Of a stretch of 64,000 nucleotides of DNA, positions 18,162 through 26,105 are shown one piece after another. Position 1 is the stretch's first letter. Every line of letters starts with the position of its first letter. Location: positions 1 through 64,000 of the forward strand of contig NZ_JAGFBV010000018.1 of assembly GCF_017948595.1 (NCBI RefSeq). The letters run 5' to 3'. The position numbers were made by a program, and so were the translations under genes. The notes beneath the pieces are model-generated. The model saw nothing but the letters and a program-made list of their open reading frames with translations, was not told the DNA's origin and did no database searches. Origin of the DNA: Flavobacterium geliluteum (GTDB lineage: Bacteria; Bacteroidota; Bacteroidia; Flavobacteriales; Flavobacteriaceae).

Positions 18162-19010
18162 ATGAAGCCTAACACACAACAATTAAGCGATTTAACTATC
18201 CAAGTAAGAAGAGATATTCTTCGAATGGTACATGCTGTCAACTCAGGACACCCAGGCGGTTCACTAGGTTGTACAGAATTTTTGGTAACACTTTACCAAA
18301 ACATCATGGACCGCAAAGAAGGTTTTGATATGGACGGAATTGGAGAAGATATCTTCTTCCTTTCAAACGGACACATTTCACCAGTATTTTATAGTGTTTT
18401 AGCTCGTAGTGGATATTTTCCAGTTTCAGAACTTGCGACTTTTAGATTATTAAACTCTCGTCTGCAAGGACACCCAACCACTCACGAAGGATTGCCTGGA
18501 ATACGTATGGCATCTGGTTCTTTGGGACAAGGTTTATCTGTAGCACTTGGAGCGGCACAAGCAAAAAAATTAAATGGTGATCAGCACTTAATTTACACTT
18601 TACACGGTGACGGAGAATTACAGGAAGGTCAAAATTGGGAAGCAATCATGTATGCTTCTGCTAAAAAAGTAGACAACTTAATTGCTACTATTGACGTTAA
18701 CGGAAAACAAATTGACGGAACAACTGATGAAGTTCTTGCCATGGGAAGTCTTCGCGCTAAATTTGAAGCTTTTGATTGGGATGTTTTAGAAATTGCCGAA
18801 GGAAATAATATTGATGCTATCATTGCCGGGCTAACAGATGCAAAATCAAGAACCGGAAAAGGAAAACCAGTTTGTATTTTATTACACACCGAAATGGGTA
18901 ATGGTGTAGATTTTATGATGCACACGCATGCTTGGCACGGTAAAGCGCCAAACAATGACCAATTAGCAAATGCTTTGGCTCAAAACACATCGACTTTAGC
19001 AGATTATTAA
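18162..19010 (+). CDS. Transketolase, N-terminal (thiamine-binding) subunit
   Basis: 282 residues equal to the first half of a normal transketolase. It binds thiamine diphosphate: GDGELQEGQNWEAIM followed by TIDVNGKQIDG is the ThDP/Mg motif, and HAVNSGHPGGSLG is the conserved entry. It works with the next gene product as a split enzyme of the non-oxidative pentose phosphate pathway. Split forms are common in Bacteroidota, so this is not a broken gene. A 71-base gap with CTTTAAGC word repeats follows. Confidence 0.93.
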   Translation: MKPNTQQLSDLTIQVRRDILRMVHAVNSGHPGGSLGCTEFLVTLYQNIMDRKEGFDMDGIGEDIFFLSNGHISPVFYSVLARSGYFPVSELATFRLLNSRLQGHPTTHEGLPGIRMASGSLGQGLSVALGAAQAKKLNGDQHLIYTLHGDGELQEGQNWEAIMYASAKKVDNLIATIDVNGKQIDGTTDEVLAMGSLRAKFEAFDWDVLEIAEGNNIDAIIAGLTDAKSRTGKGKPVCILLHTEMGNGVDFMMHTHAWHGKAPNNDQLANALAQNTSTLADY

Positions 19011-19081
19011 AAAAGCTTTAAGCTTTAAGCAGGAAGCTTTATGCCTATTGCCGCAGCTTATTGTATACAGCAAATAAAAAA

Positions 19082-20035
19082 ATGAAAAAATATACAAATA
19101 CAGGAAGTAAAGATACCCGTTCTGGTTTTGGAGCAGGAATGACCGAATTAGGTCAGAAAAATGAAAAAGTAGTAGCATTATGTGCTGACTTAATTGGTTC
19201 ATTAAAATTTGATGATTTTAAGAAAAACCACCCGGAGCGTTTTTTCCAAATTGGTATTGCAGAAGCGAACATGATTGGTATTGCCGCAGGTTTAACAATT
19301 GGTGGAAAAATTCCTTTTACAGGAACTTTCGCTAACTTTTCTACAGGGAGAGTTTACGATCAAATTCGTCAATCGGTTGCTTATTCTGATAAAAATGTAA
19401 AAATCTGTGCTTCTCACGCGGGTTTAACACTAGGTGAAGATGGAGCCACACACCAGATTCTGGAAGATATTGGTTTAATGAAAATGTTACCTGGAATGAC
19501 CGTAATCAACACTTGCGATTACAATCAAACGAAAGCAGCGACTTTAGCATTGGCAGATCATCATGGCCCAGCTTATTTGCGTTTTGGACGTCCAGTTGTA
19601 CCTAACTTTATGCCTGCTGACGAGCCGTTTGTAATTGGAAAAGCAATTTTATTAAACGAAGGAGCCGATGTTACCATTGTAGCAACAGGACACTTGGTTT
19701 GGGAGGCACTTATTGCTGCCGAAGCTTTGGAAGCAAAAGGAATCTCTGCCGAAGTAATCAATATTCACACTATAAAACCACTTGACGAAGAAGCTATCTT
19801 GAAATCATTGGCTAAAACTAAATGTGTGGTTACTGCCGAAGAACACAATATTTTAGGAGGACTAGGAGAAAGTGTTTCAAGAGTATTGGCTTTACACCAT
19901 CCGGCTCCACAAGAGTTTGTTGCAGTAAACGACAGTTTTGGCGAATCTGGAACTCCAGAACAATTAATGGAAAAATACAAACTAAACAATCAAGCGATTG
20001 TTGAAGCTGTAGAAAGAGTGATCAAAAGAAAATAA
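19082..20035 (+). CDS. Transketolase, C-terminal (pyrimidine-binding) subunit
   Basis: 317 residues with the pyrimidine-binding domain (about 5-170, including the conserved Glu in IGIAEANMIGIAAG) and the C-terminal domain (about 185-310). It completes the active site with the preceding subunit, making the ketol-transfer enzyme. I start at the ATG (19082), not the TTG at 19061, because MKKYTNTGSKDTRSGFG matches the family start. A strong terminator follows. Confidence 0.93.
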   Translation: MKKYTNTGSKDTRSGFGAGMTELGQKNEKVVALCADLIGSLKFDDFKKNHPERFFQIGIAEANMIGIAAGLTIGGKIPFTGTFANFSTGRVYDQIRQSVAYSDKNVKICASHAGLTLGEDGATHQILEDIGLMKMLPGMTVINTCDYNQTKAATLALADHHGPAYLRFGRPVVPNFMPADEPFVIGKAILLNEGADVTIVATGHLVWEALIAAEALEAKGISAEVINIHTIKPLDEEAILKSLAKTKCVVTAEEHNILGGLGESVSRVLALHHPAPQEFVAVNDSFGESGTPEQLMEKYKLNNQAIVEAVERVIKRK

Positions 20036-20059
20036 TTTTTTACTTTCTTACTTTATACA

Positions 20060-20094
20060 AAAAAACCTCGAAAAATCATTTTCGAGGTTTTTTT
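20060..20094. terminator. Bidirectional terminator
   Basis: AAAAACCTCGAAAA and TTTTCGAGGTTTTTT form a strong stem with A and T runs on either side, between two converging genes. Confidence 0.85.
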
Positions 20095-20115
20095 TAATGG
20101 TTAAAACAAAACTTA

Positions 20116-21270
20116 TTACGGCTTCGCTGTATGATGTGCTTTATCAAGATGTATTCTCAATCTTCCGGAAGAAGTGTAATCTGGCTCGCCTGTTGCCGCA
20201 AATGCCGGAATACCTTTTGGTTCACTATTTAAACTTTCATTTATATTAGGAGTAGCTGGATCATCTTCTACAGTAAAAGCATTGTAAGGATAATATTTAC
20301 TCGGCCCAAAATTAACGCCATTTACTACTCCAACTTCTGTGGTTGGCTTGGTTATCTCAAGTTTAGTTGTAAAACTATCCCCATCATCATCAACATCTAT
20401 AAAATCAGGAATTCCGTCACCATCTGTATCATCAGGATTTGTAGCGGGTGTAGTTGGATATAAAGTGGTGCTACGGTAATCATAAACATAACCATCGTGA
20501 TTAAGATCTTCTAAATAATCAGGAATACCATCAGCATCATGATCCAATCTGGTAATCTTATACAATTTAAAACTAAAAACTAAGGGAGAATATGAAGGTA
20601 TTGTACCATTACCTGTATAATATCCTAAAGCAGACGGAAGAAACATCACTCCTGCGCCAAAATCTTTGTACACTACAGTTCCGTCAGTATTTGAATTGGA
20701 ATCAACTGAACCCGATTTAAATTCTGGAAAAACCTCACTCCAACCCGTTACAACACCTGTTAAGTCAAAAAAAGATTGCGGGTACTTCACCTCTTCAAAT
20801 GAGGTTGATTTTATATAAGCTGAATAAATTCCTTTTGCAGCAACATTAGTTAAATAACGACCACTATAAGATGTTAGAACACCATCTGTATTCATAGGAG
20901 ATTCGCCAATACCTTCTCTTAAAACCAAATAATACAATTCAAAATCTACTCCGTATAAATTAACTATTTTAGATTTTAACTGAGGAAAAGTTGCAGTTCC
21001 TACATTGGCCTTGTAAGACATAATAGGCACCTGAGTTGTGGCATCTTTGATAGAATCAATTTTAATATCCATATCTGACACATCTCCAGAATTTTCAGTA
21101 ACTGTAATAAAATGAGTATTCAAATAGCTTTCAATAGTAGCTTTATCTGTTGCATACTGTACTGCAAAATCTCGTAATGGTTCAATTTCAGCATTATTAT
21201 CACTTTTACTGCACGACACCAAACTTGCTCCTGCGATTAGTAAAATAAAAAAATATTTAATTTTATTCAT
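20116..21270 (-). CDS. FKBP-type prolyl isomerase lipoprotein with calcium-binding-like repeats
   Basis: 384 residues. A lipoprotein signal (SLVSCSKSD) places it on the envelope. The middle (about 110-250) has the FKBP pattern: SYSGRYL, TGVVTGWSEVFPEF, GVMFLPSALGYY, and SPLVFSFKLYKI. It is followed by Asp-rich repeats (DHDADGIPDYLEDLNHDG and DDTDGDGIPDFIDVDDDGD) of thrombospondin type 3-like form, which likely bind calcium. Predicted periplasmic peptidyl-prolyl isomerase. The related GldI is a motility lipoprotein in gliding flavobacteria; this is longer and not the same. Confidence 0.8.
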   Translation of the reverse strand: MNKIKYFFILLIAGASLVSCSKSDNNAEIEPLRDFAVQYATDKATIESYLNTHFITVTENSGDVSDMDIKIDSIKDATTQVPIMSYKANVGTATFPQLKSKIVNLYGVDFELYYLVLREGIGESPMNTDGVLTSYSGRYLTNVAAKGIYSAYIKSTSFEEVKYPQSFFDLTGVVTGWSEVFPEFKSGSVDSNSNTDGTVVYKDFGAGVMFLPSALGYYTGNGTIPSYSPLVFSFKLYKITRLDHDADGIPDYLEDLNHDGYVYDYRSTTLYPTTPATNPDDTDGDGIPDFIDVDDDGDSFTTKLEITKPTTEVGVVNGVNFGPSKYYPYNAFTVEDDPATPNINESLNSEPKGIPAFAATGEPDYTSSGRLRIHLDKAHHTAKP

Positions 21271-21349
21271 TATTCTTAATTATTTAGGTGCGCAAGATAC
21301 AATATTGATTTATTTTTGTAAAGATTTTAACTCCGATTTTAGAAAAAAT

Positions 21350-21739
21350 ATGAGAATAGACAAATACTTATGGTGCGTTCGATATTACAAGACTCGAAAT
21401 ATGGTTACAGAGGCCTGCAAAAAGAATCACGTTACCGTAAACGGACAAGTAGCAAAACCATCAAAAGAAGTTTTTCCTACTGATAAAATAACATTTAGAA
21501 AAGACCAGATCACCCAGATCATTACCGTTCTGGACATACCCGAAAATCGTGTGGGCGCTAAACTGGTTGATATATATAGAAAAAACGAGACGCCTGCAGA
21601 AGCATACGCACATCTCGAACTACTAAAATTATCAAAAGAGCACTATCGTAAAAACGGAACCGGAAGACCAACGAAAAAAGACCGCCGAGACATTGACGAA
21701 TTTGGAAATGAAATATTTGACGAAGAGGAAACAGAATAG
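21350..21739 (+). CDS. S4-domain RNA-binding protein (HslR-like)
   Basis: 129 residues starting MRIDKYLWCVRYYKTRNMVT, the S4 RNA-binding fold (about 1-65). Basic C-terminus (KNGTGRPTKKDRRDIDEFGN). HslR/Hsp15-type proteins rescue stalled large subunits carrying nascent chains. An upstream ATG in frame at 21305 would add 15 residues not typical of the family, so I start at 21350. Confidence 0.88.
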   Translation: MRIDKYLWCVRYYKTRNMVTEACKKNHVTVNGQVAKPSKEVFPTDKITFRKDQITQIITVLDIPENRVGAKLVDIYRKNETPAEAYAHLELLKLSKEHYRKNGTGRPTKKDRRDIDEFGNEIFDEEETE

Positions 21740-21775
21740 ATTCTAATATTTTTAAATTCCAAATTCTAAAAACCT

Positions 21776-21810
21776 GAAATCTTCCATCTAAAATCTTCCA
21801 TCTAAAATTC
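21776..21810. repeat. 14-bp word repeat, locus 2
   Basis: AAATCTTCCATCTA occurs twice in tandem, then AAATTC (period 14). It matches the array at 16466-16501 except A to C at one position. It precedes the phosphoribosyltransferase start. Confidence 0.7.
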
Positions 21811-21839
21811 AATTTGTATTTTAGCACAAAAAATAAATC

Positions 21840-22340
21840 ATGAGCCAAAACATCATCTTAACAAATCAGGAAATCGAGCATAAAATAAAACGTATCGCTT
21901 ACCAAATCTACGAGACTTTTGTCGACGAAGAAGAGGTAATTATTGCCGGAATTGCATCAAATGGATATGTTTTTGCAGAAAAACTAGCTGCAGCATTGAG
22001 CAAAATTTCGACTTTAAAAGTTTCTTTGTGCGAAGTTATTATCGATAAGCAAAATCCAAAATCACCTATAAAAACTTCATTAGCAGCTACCGAATACACC
22101 AATAAAGGATTAGTTTTGGTAGATGATGTACTAAACTCGGGCACGACATTAATTTATGCCGTTCGACACTTTTTAGATGTTCCTTTAAAGAAATTCAAAA
22201 CAGCAGTACTTGTTGATAGAAACCACAAAAAATACCCTGTAAAAGCCGATTTTAAAGGAATCTCACTTTCTACCTCTTTGTTAGAACATGTACAAGTTGT
22301 TTTTGACAAAAACGGTTCTAGTTATGCTTTTTTAAGCTAA
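21840..22340 (+). CDS. Phosphoribosyltransferase family protein (PyrR-like)
   Basis: 166 residues. The PRPP-binding loop LVLVDDVLNSGTTLIYAV (about 96-113) defines the type I phosphoribosyltransferase fold, and the N-terminal EIEHKIKRIAYQIYE resembles PyrR-like proteins. No pyr genes are next to it, so a regulatory role is not supported. It overlaps the end of the converging shikimate kinase gene by 9 bases. Confidence 0.82.
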   Translation: MSQNIILTNQEIEHKIKRIAYQIYETFVDEEEVIIAGIASNGYVFAEKLAAALSKISTLKVSLCEVIIDKQNPKSPIKTSLAATEYTNKGLVLVDDVLNSGTTLIYAVRHFLDVPLKKFKTAVLVDRNHKKYPVKADFKGISLSTSLLEHVQVVFDKNGSSYAFLS

Positions 22341-22850
22341 AAGAGCCAAGATATCCTGAACAGTTTCATCAGCTGTTTTACCATCGACAGAAACTTTGTT
22401 CTGAGCCTGATTGTAATAAAAACTTCTATCGAATAAATGTTTGGCGATAAATTCTCTCATTTCATCCTCATTCATCGAAGCGATAAGAGGTCGTTTGCTT
22501 TTATTATGCACCAATCGATTATACAAGGTCTCAATTGAGGCTTTTAAATAAATTGAGATGACATCTTCTCTTTTTAATAATTCGTGATTGTTGGCATAAC
22601 AAGGCGTTCCTCCTCCCAAACCGATGATACTCTTTTCTGAAGACTGAAGCAATTCTAAAAAAATTTGGTGTTCTAATTTTCTAAAATAAATTTCTCCGTG
22701 TTCTTCAAAAATTAAATTTATCGATTTTCTTGCTCTTTCTTCGATACAAATATCTAAATCCAAAAAAGGAATATTGGTTATTTTTGATAATTTTTGGGCA
22801 ATAGTAGACTTACCAGACCCCATATACCCTAATAATATAATTTTTTTCAT
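22332..22850 (-). CDS. aroK: Shikimate kinase
   Basis: 172 residues. Phosphorylates shikimate at O3 in the aromatic amino-acid pathway. Walker A GYMGSGKS (about 8-15), shikimate-binding LDLDICIEE and GGGTPCY, the FRKLE segment, and a lid with KRPLI. Length normal. Tail-to-tail overlap of 9 bases with the phosphoribosyltransferase gene. Confidence 0.93.
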   Translation of the reverse strand: MKKIILLGYMGSGKSTIAQKLSKITNIPFLDLDICIEERARKSINLIFEEHGEIYFRKLEHQIFLELLQSSEKSIIGLGGGTPCYANNHELLKREDVISIYLKASIETLYNRLVHNKSKRPLIASMNEDEMREFIAKHLFDRSFYYNQAQNKVSVDGKTADETVQDILALLA

Positions 22851-22921
22851 TCTAATAAAACCCTATAAACTAGAGCATTGTAAACTTTGGTTAAAAAAAC
22901 ACAAATTTATAATAAAAATGC

Positions 22922-22953
22922 TTGCAAATAATAAAATAAACTCCTTATATTTG
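22922..22953 (+). promoter_or_regulatory. Putative tRNA operon promoter
   Basis: TTG (22922-22924) and TATATTTG (22946-22953) with a 21-base spacer; the first tRNA starts 25 bases after the box. Confidence 0.6.
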
Positions 22954-22977
22954 CACCCGCATTCAAGGATCGAATAT

Positions 22978-23050
22978 GACTCGATAGCTCAGTTGGTAGA
23001 GCACATCACTTTTAATGATGGGGTCCTGGGTTCGAGCCCCAGTCGGGTCA
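22978..23050 (+). tRNA. tRNA-Lys (anticodon UUU)
   Basis: 73 bases with a complete cloverleaf: the acceptor stem pairs GACTCGA with TCGGGTC, anticodon loop CTTTTAA gives UUU, T arm CCTGGGTTCGAGCCCCAG. The CCA end is not encoded. Confidence 0.95.
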
Positions 23051-23087
23051 CAAATTGTGACTCACAATATAAGATTCTTAATGCAAT

Positions 23088-23160
23088 GACTCGATAGCTC
23101 AGTTGGTAGAGCACATCACTTTTAATGATGGGGTCCTGGGTTCGAGCCCCAGTCGGGTCA
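23088..23160 (+). tRNA. tRNA-Lys (anticodon UUU), second copy
   Basis: Identical to the first copy over all 73 bases, separated by 37 bases. The flanks differ apart from a short shared TGACTC/GTCACA context, so this is a tandem gene duplication. CCA not encoded. Confidence 0.95.
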
Positions 23161-23202
23161 CAAAAGGTCGAGTATTTATTTACTTGACCTTTTTTTATTC
23201 AA

Positions 23203-23285
23203 GGCCACGTGGAGAAACGGTAGACTTGCCATCTTGAGGGGGTGGTGCTCGTAAGGGCGTGTGGGTTCAAATCCCACCGTGGTCA
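23203..23285 (+). tRNA. tRNA-Leu (anticodon GAG)
   Basis: 83 bases with a long variable arm, as in class II tRNAs. The acceptor GGCCACG pairs with CGTGGTC. The anticodon stem CCATC/GGTGG encloses TTGAGGG, giving GAG. T arm GTGGGTTCAAATCCCAC. CCA not encoded. Confidence 0.93.
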
Positions 23286-23297
23286 CTACAACAAACA

Positions 23298-23330
23298 AAA
23301 AGCCTGAGAATTTAGATTCTCAGGCTTTTT
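23298..23330 (+). terminator. Terminator of the tRNA operon
   Basis: AAAAGCCTGAGAAT and ATTCTCAGGCTTTTTT form a strong stem with a T run. Confidence 0.85.
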
Positions 23331-23613
23331 TATAATTCAAAATTCTCTCAATATTTTTGGATCAACACGGATCAAGACGAAAACCTGTGGAGTGATAAAA
23401 ATTATGCATAAATAGTAGTGAGTCTAAAAAGGAAGTATTCCACATTTCTAACACCTCAAAATACTACATGCAAAATACTTTTTGTTTAATTTTAACAACA
23501 CTCAAATCTAAAATAGTCTTAACAATAATAAAAGGCTACTTAAAAAGTTGATTTGGCTATTTTTAAACTTCAAATGTTACTGAAATTTGCATCATTAATT
23601 AAATATAAAAAAG
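23331..23613. other. Intergenic stretch before the NmrA-like gene
   Basis: No gene seen. Near its end GAAATTTGC (around 23582) could be a weak -7 element for the NmrA-AraC pair. Confidence 0.4.
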
Positions 23614-24513
23614 ATGAAAATTATTGTAACAGGTTCTTTAGGGAACATCGGGAAGCCATTAACACAAGAGCTAGTGCAAAAAGAACATCAAGTAACTGTA
23701 ATAAGCAGCAATGCTGAAAAAACAAAATCAATTAAAGATTTAGGAACTGTTGCTGCTATTGGCTCATTGAATGATTTGGATTTTCTTGTAAACACGTTTA
23801 AAGATGCTGATATTGTTTATAGCATGGTTCCTCCAGCAAATTACTTTGATCATAGTTTGGATTTACTAGGTTATTATCAAAAATTAGGCAACAACTATGC
23901 TAAAGCGATTAAACAAAATGCAATTAAAAAAGTCATTAATCTGAGTACAATTGGAGGCAATTTGAATAACGGAAACGGTATACTTCTTGGAGCACATCAT
24001 GTAGAAAATATTTTAAACAATTTATCTGCAGATGTTGCTATAACACATATTCGCCCAACAGAGTTTTACTATAATTTATTACCACAAATTCATTCGGCAA
24101 AAAACAATGGTTTTATAGGTTCAAATATCGGTAAAGATGTGGTAAACTCATGGGTTTCACCAATAGACATTGCGGCCGCGATTGTTGATGAAATTGAAAA
24201 CGGAATTTCAGGAAGAAATGTTCGTTATGTCGCTAGTGAAGAATTAACTTATACTGAATTAGCGCGTATTCTTGGTGCTGCAATTGGCAAAGAAGACTTG
24301 AAATGGGTTCAATTTACTGATGAAGAAATGCAAAACGGCCTTATAGAAATGGGTATACAACCAAAAATCGCTGCTGGTTTAACCGAAATGTATTCTGCTA
24401 TTCATACGGGTTTTTTGTATGAAGATTATAAAGCAAATAAACCAAAGGAAATCGGTAAGATACAATTGAAAGATTTTGCTAAGGATTTTGCAAACGCTTA
24501 TAATTCGCTATAA
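23614..24513 (+). CDS. NmrA-like NAD(P)-binding protein
   Basis: 299 residues with a Rossmann start MKIIVTGSLGNIGKPL (GxxGxxG) and an atypical short-chain dehydrogenase body. No YxxxK catalytic pair is evident, so it may be a redox sensor or a quinone/NADPH-linked reductase of the NmrA/QOR2 type. The downstream AraC regulator gene starts 17 bases after its stop, so the two are co-transcribed; I infer the regulator controls this operon. Confidence 0.85.
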   Translation: MKIIVTGSLGNIGKPLTQELVQKEHQVTVISSNAEKTKSIKDLGTVAAIGSLNDLDFLVNTFKDADIVYSMVPPANYFDHSLDLLGYYQKLGNNYAKAIKQNAIKKVINLSTIGGNLNNGNGILLGAHHVENILNNLSADVAITHIRPTEFYYNLLPQIHSAKNNGFIGSNIGKDVVNSWVSPIDIAAAIVDEIENGISGRNVRYVASEELTYTELARILGAAIGKEDLKWVQFTDEEMQNGLIEMGIQPKIAAGLTEMYSAIHTGFLYEDYKANKPKEIGKIQLKDFAKDFANAYNSL

Positions 24514-24530
24514 ATGTTTATTTTTGAGAA

Positions 24531-25451
24531 ATGAAAAGCAATTCAATTCATAAATTTAAAACCATTAGTGAGTACCATCGATACAGAGGGTTACCTCAGC
24601 CTGAACATCCCTTAATCAGTTTAATCAATTTTGAAGAAATGAAGTATTCGGGTGAAGAAAGTCCGATTAGTTGGTCTATGGATTTTTATTCAATTGCTCT
24701 AAAACGAAATATTAATGGTAAAATTAAATACGGTCAACAAAAATACGATTTTGATGAAGGTATTTTGTTTTTTATTGCTCCAGGACAAATTTTCAGTATA
24801 GAAGCTGAGAAAAGTAAGGTTTTTCAAACTACAGGATGGATGTTACTTGTTCATCCTGATTTTTTATGGGGAACAAGTTTGGCACAAAAAATAAAAAAAT
24901 ACGATTATTTTGACTACTCCATAAACGAGGCTTTGTTTCTTTCAGAAAAAGAAGAAACCAGTATTATCAATATGTTACAGAATATCAAACAAGAGTACCA
25001 ATCAAATATTGACTCGTTCAGTCAAGATTTAATTATTGCACAATTAGAGTTATTACTAAAGTATGCTGATAGATTTTACAATCGCCAGTTTCTAACCCGA
25101 AAAATTAGTAATCACCAAATTTTAACTCGTCTGGAAGCATTATTAGATACTTATTTTGAACATGATGATGTAACAATAAAAAGTTTACCAACGGTCAATA
25201 GTATTGCCGAAACGCTCCATGTATCTCCCAATTATTTAAGTTCGATGCTCAAAGTATTGACTGGGCAAAGCACACAACAACATATTCATAATAAATTGAT
25301 AGAAAAAGCAAAAGAAAAATTATCAACTACCAATTTATCTATTTCAGAGATTGCTTTTCAGTTGGGATTTGAGCACTCTCCTTCCTTTAGCAAATTGTTT
25401 AAAGCTAAAAGTGGCGTTTCTCCTTTAGAGTTTAGAAATTCTTTTAATTAA
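24531..25451 (+). CDS. AraC-family transcriptional regulator
   Basis: 306 residues. N-terminal cupin-like ligand domain (about 40-150) and a C-terminal double helix-turn-helix (about 205-305) with NSIAETLHVSPNYLSSMLKV and the classic ISEIAFQLGFEHSPSFSKLF. Activator or repressor of nearby genes, probably its own NmrA operon. Ligand unknown. Confidence 0.92.
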   Translation: MKSNSIHKFKTISEYHRYRGLPQPEHPLISLINFEEMKYSGEESPISWSMDFYSIALKRNINGKIKYGQQKYDFDEGILFFIAPGQIFSIEAEKSKVFQTTGWMLLVHPDFLWGTSLAQKIKKYDYFDYSINEALFLSEKEETSIINMLQNIKQEYQSNIDSFSQDLIIAQLELLLKYADRFYNRQFLTRKISNHQILTRLEALLDTYFEHDDVTIKSLPTVNSIAETLHVSPNYLSSMLKVLTGQSTQQHIHNKLIEKAKEKLSTTNLSISEIAFQLGFEHSPSFSKLFKAKSGVSPLEFRNSFN

Positions 25452-25520
25452 AAAAATGGCGCTTTAAAATGGGCGATGATATAAAAGAGCGATAAAGAAT
25501 ATATATTTTAGAGCTATAAC

Positions 25521-25799
25521 TTATTCTAAAAGGTTACTTTCTCTAATAATTTTTCTAATTTCTTTTTGAAAATAATAGGCATTCTCAAAATTTTCATTTG
25601 CTTGATTTTCTATGACAATAACGCTAGTTTTAGTTTTTGGATAATATAGATTAACCGCTGTAAATCCTTCACTTGGATGATAACCTGTATGACCAATCTC
25701 CATTATACTGTCTTTGTCATTTATTCTTAACCCAAATTTACCTTTTATACTTCAGTTTAAGGTTTGAATTTGAGTATTATTTTTTAACGAATATAAGAA
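25521..25799 (-). pseudogene. Decayed serine hydrolase (beta-lactamase family) C-terminus
   Basis: The minus strand encodes a class C beta-lactamase-like tail: DKDSIMEIGHTGYHPSEGFT carries the HTGY/H-x-G motif of these serine hydrolases, followed by AVNLYYPKTKTSVIVIENQ. Reading upstream, the frame continues (KGKFGLRIN) but meets TGA (25752-25754) and TAA (25800-25802), and the SxxK and YxN motifs are absent. This is the remnant of a longer gene (usually over 300 residues). Confidence 0.75.
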
Positions 25800-26003
25800 T
25801 TATCCTTAACAAAAATGATTATATTCTAAGTAAATGTAGGTTATAAAACAAAGAAATAAAAAGTAATCTAACCGCTGAAATCAGGAGCTTATTTGTAGTT
25901 TTCACACACTGAATACTTGCTATTTTGACTATAAATTACTAAAAAGAGGAAATGTTATTGTATTCAAAACTTAGAAGCAAAACAATGGTCATAACAATAA
26001 AAA
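25800..26003. other. Non-coding remains beside the pseudogene
   Basis: AT-rich, no open frame of note. It probably includes more eroded parts of the serine hydrolase gene, but I cannot read any motif in it. Confidence 0.4.
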
Positions 26004-26040
26004 AACCGAATCAATTATACCAAAATATAATTGACCGGTT
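26004..26040 (-). terminator. Terminator of the ApbE operon
   Basis: CCG..TCAATTATA pairs with TATAATTGA..CGG; the A run on the left reads as a T run on the minus strand. It lies past the DUF3570 stop. Confidence 0.7.
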
Positions 26041-26105
26041 GTATTAATGAAATCGTATACAATTATCATTTTTTTTGCAGCCTGTAGTTCAGTTACTACT
26101 CTTGA

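Noticed and set aside
18162..20035. Transketolase read as a broken gene
   Set aside because: Two-subunit transketolase with N- and C-terminal halves is a normal Bacteroidota arrangement; both have proper starts and stops.
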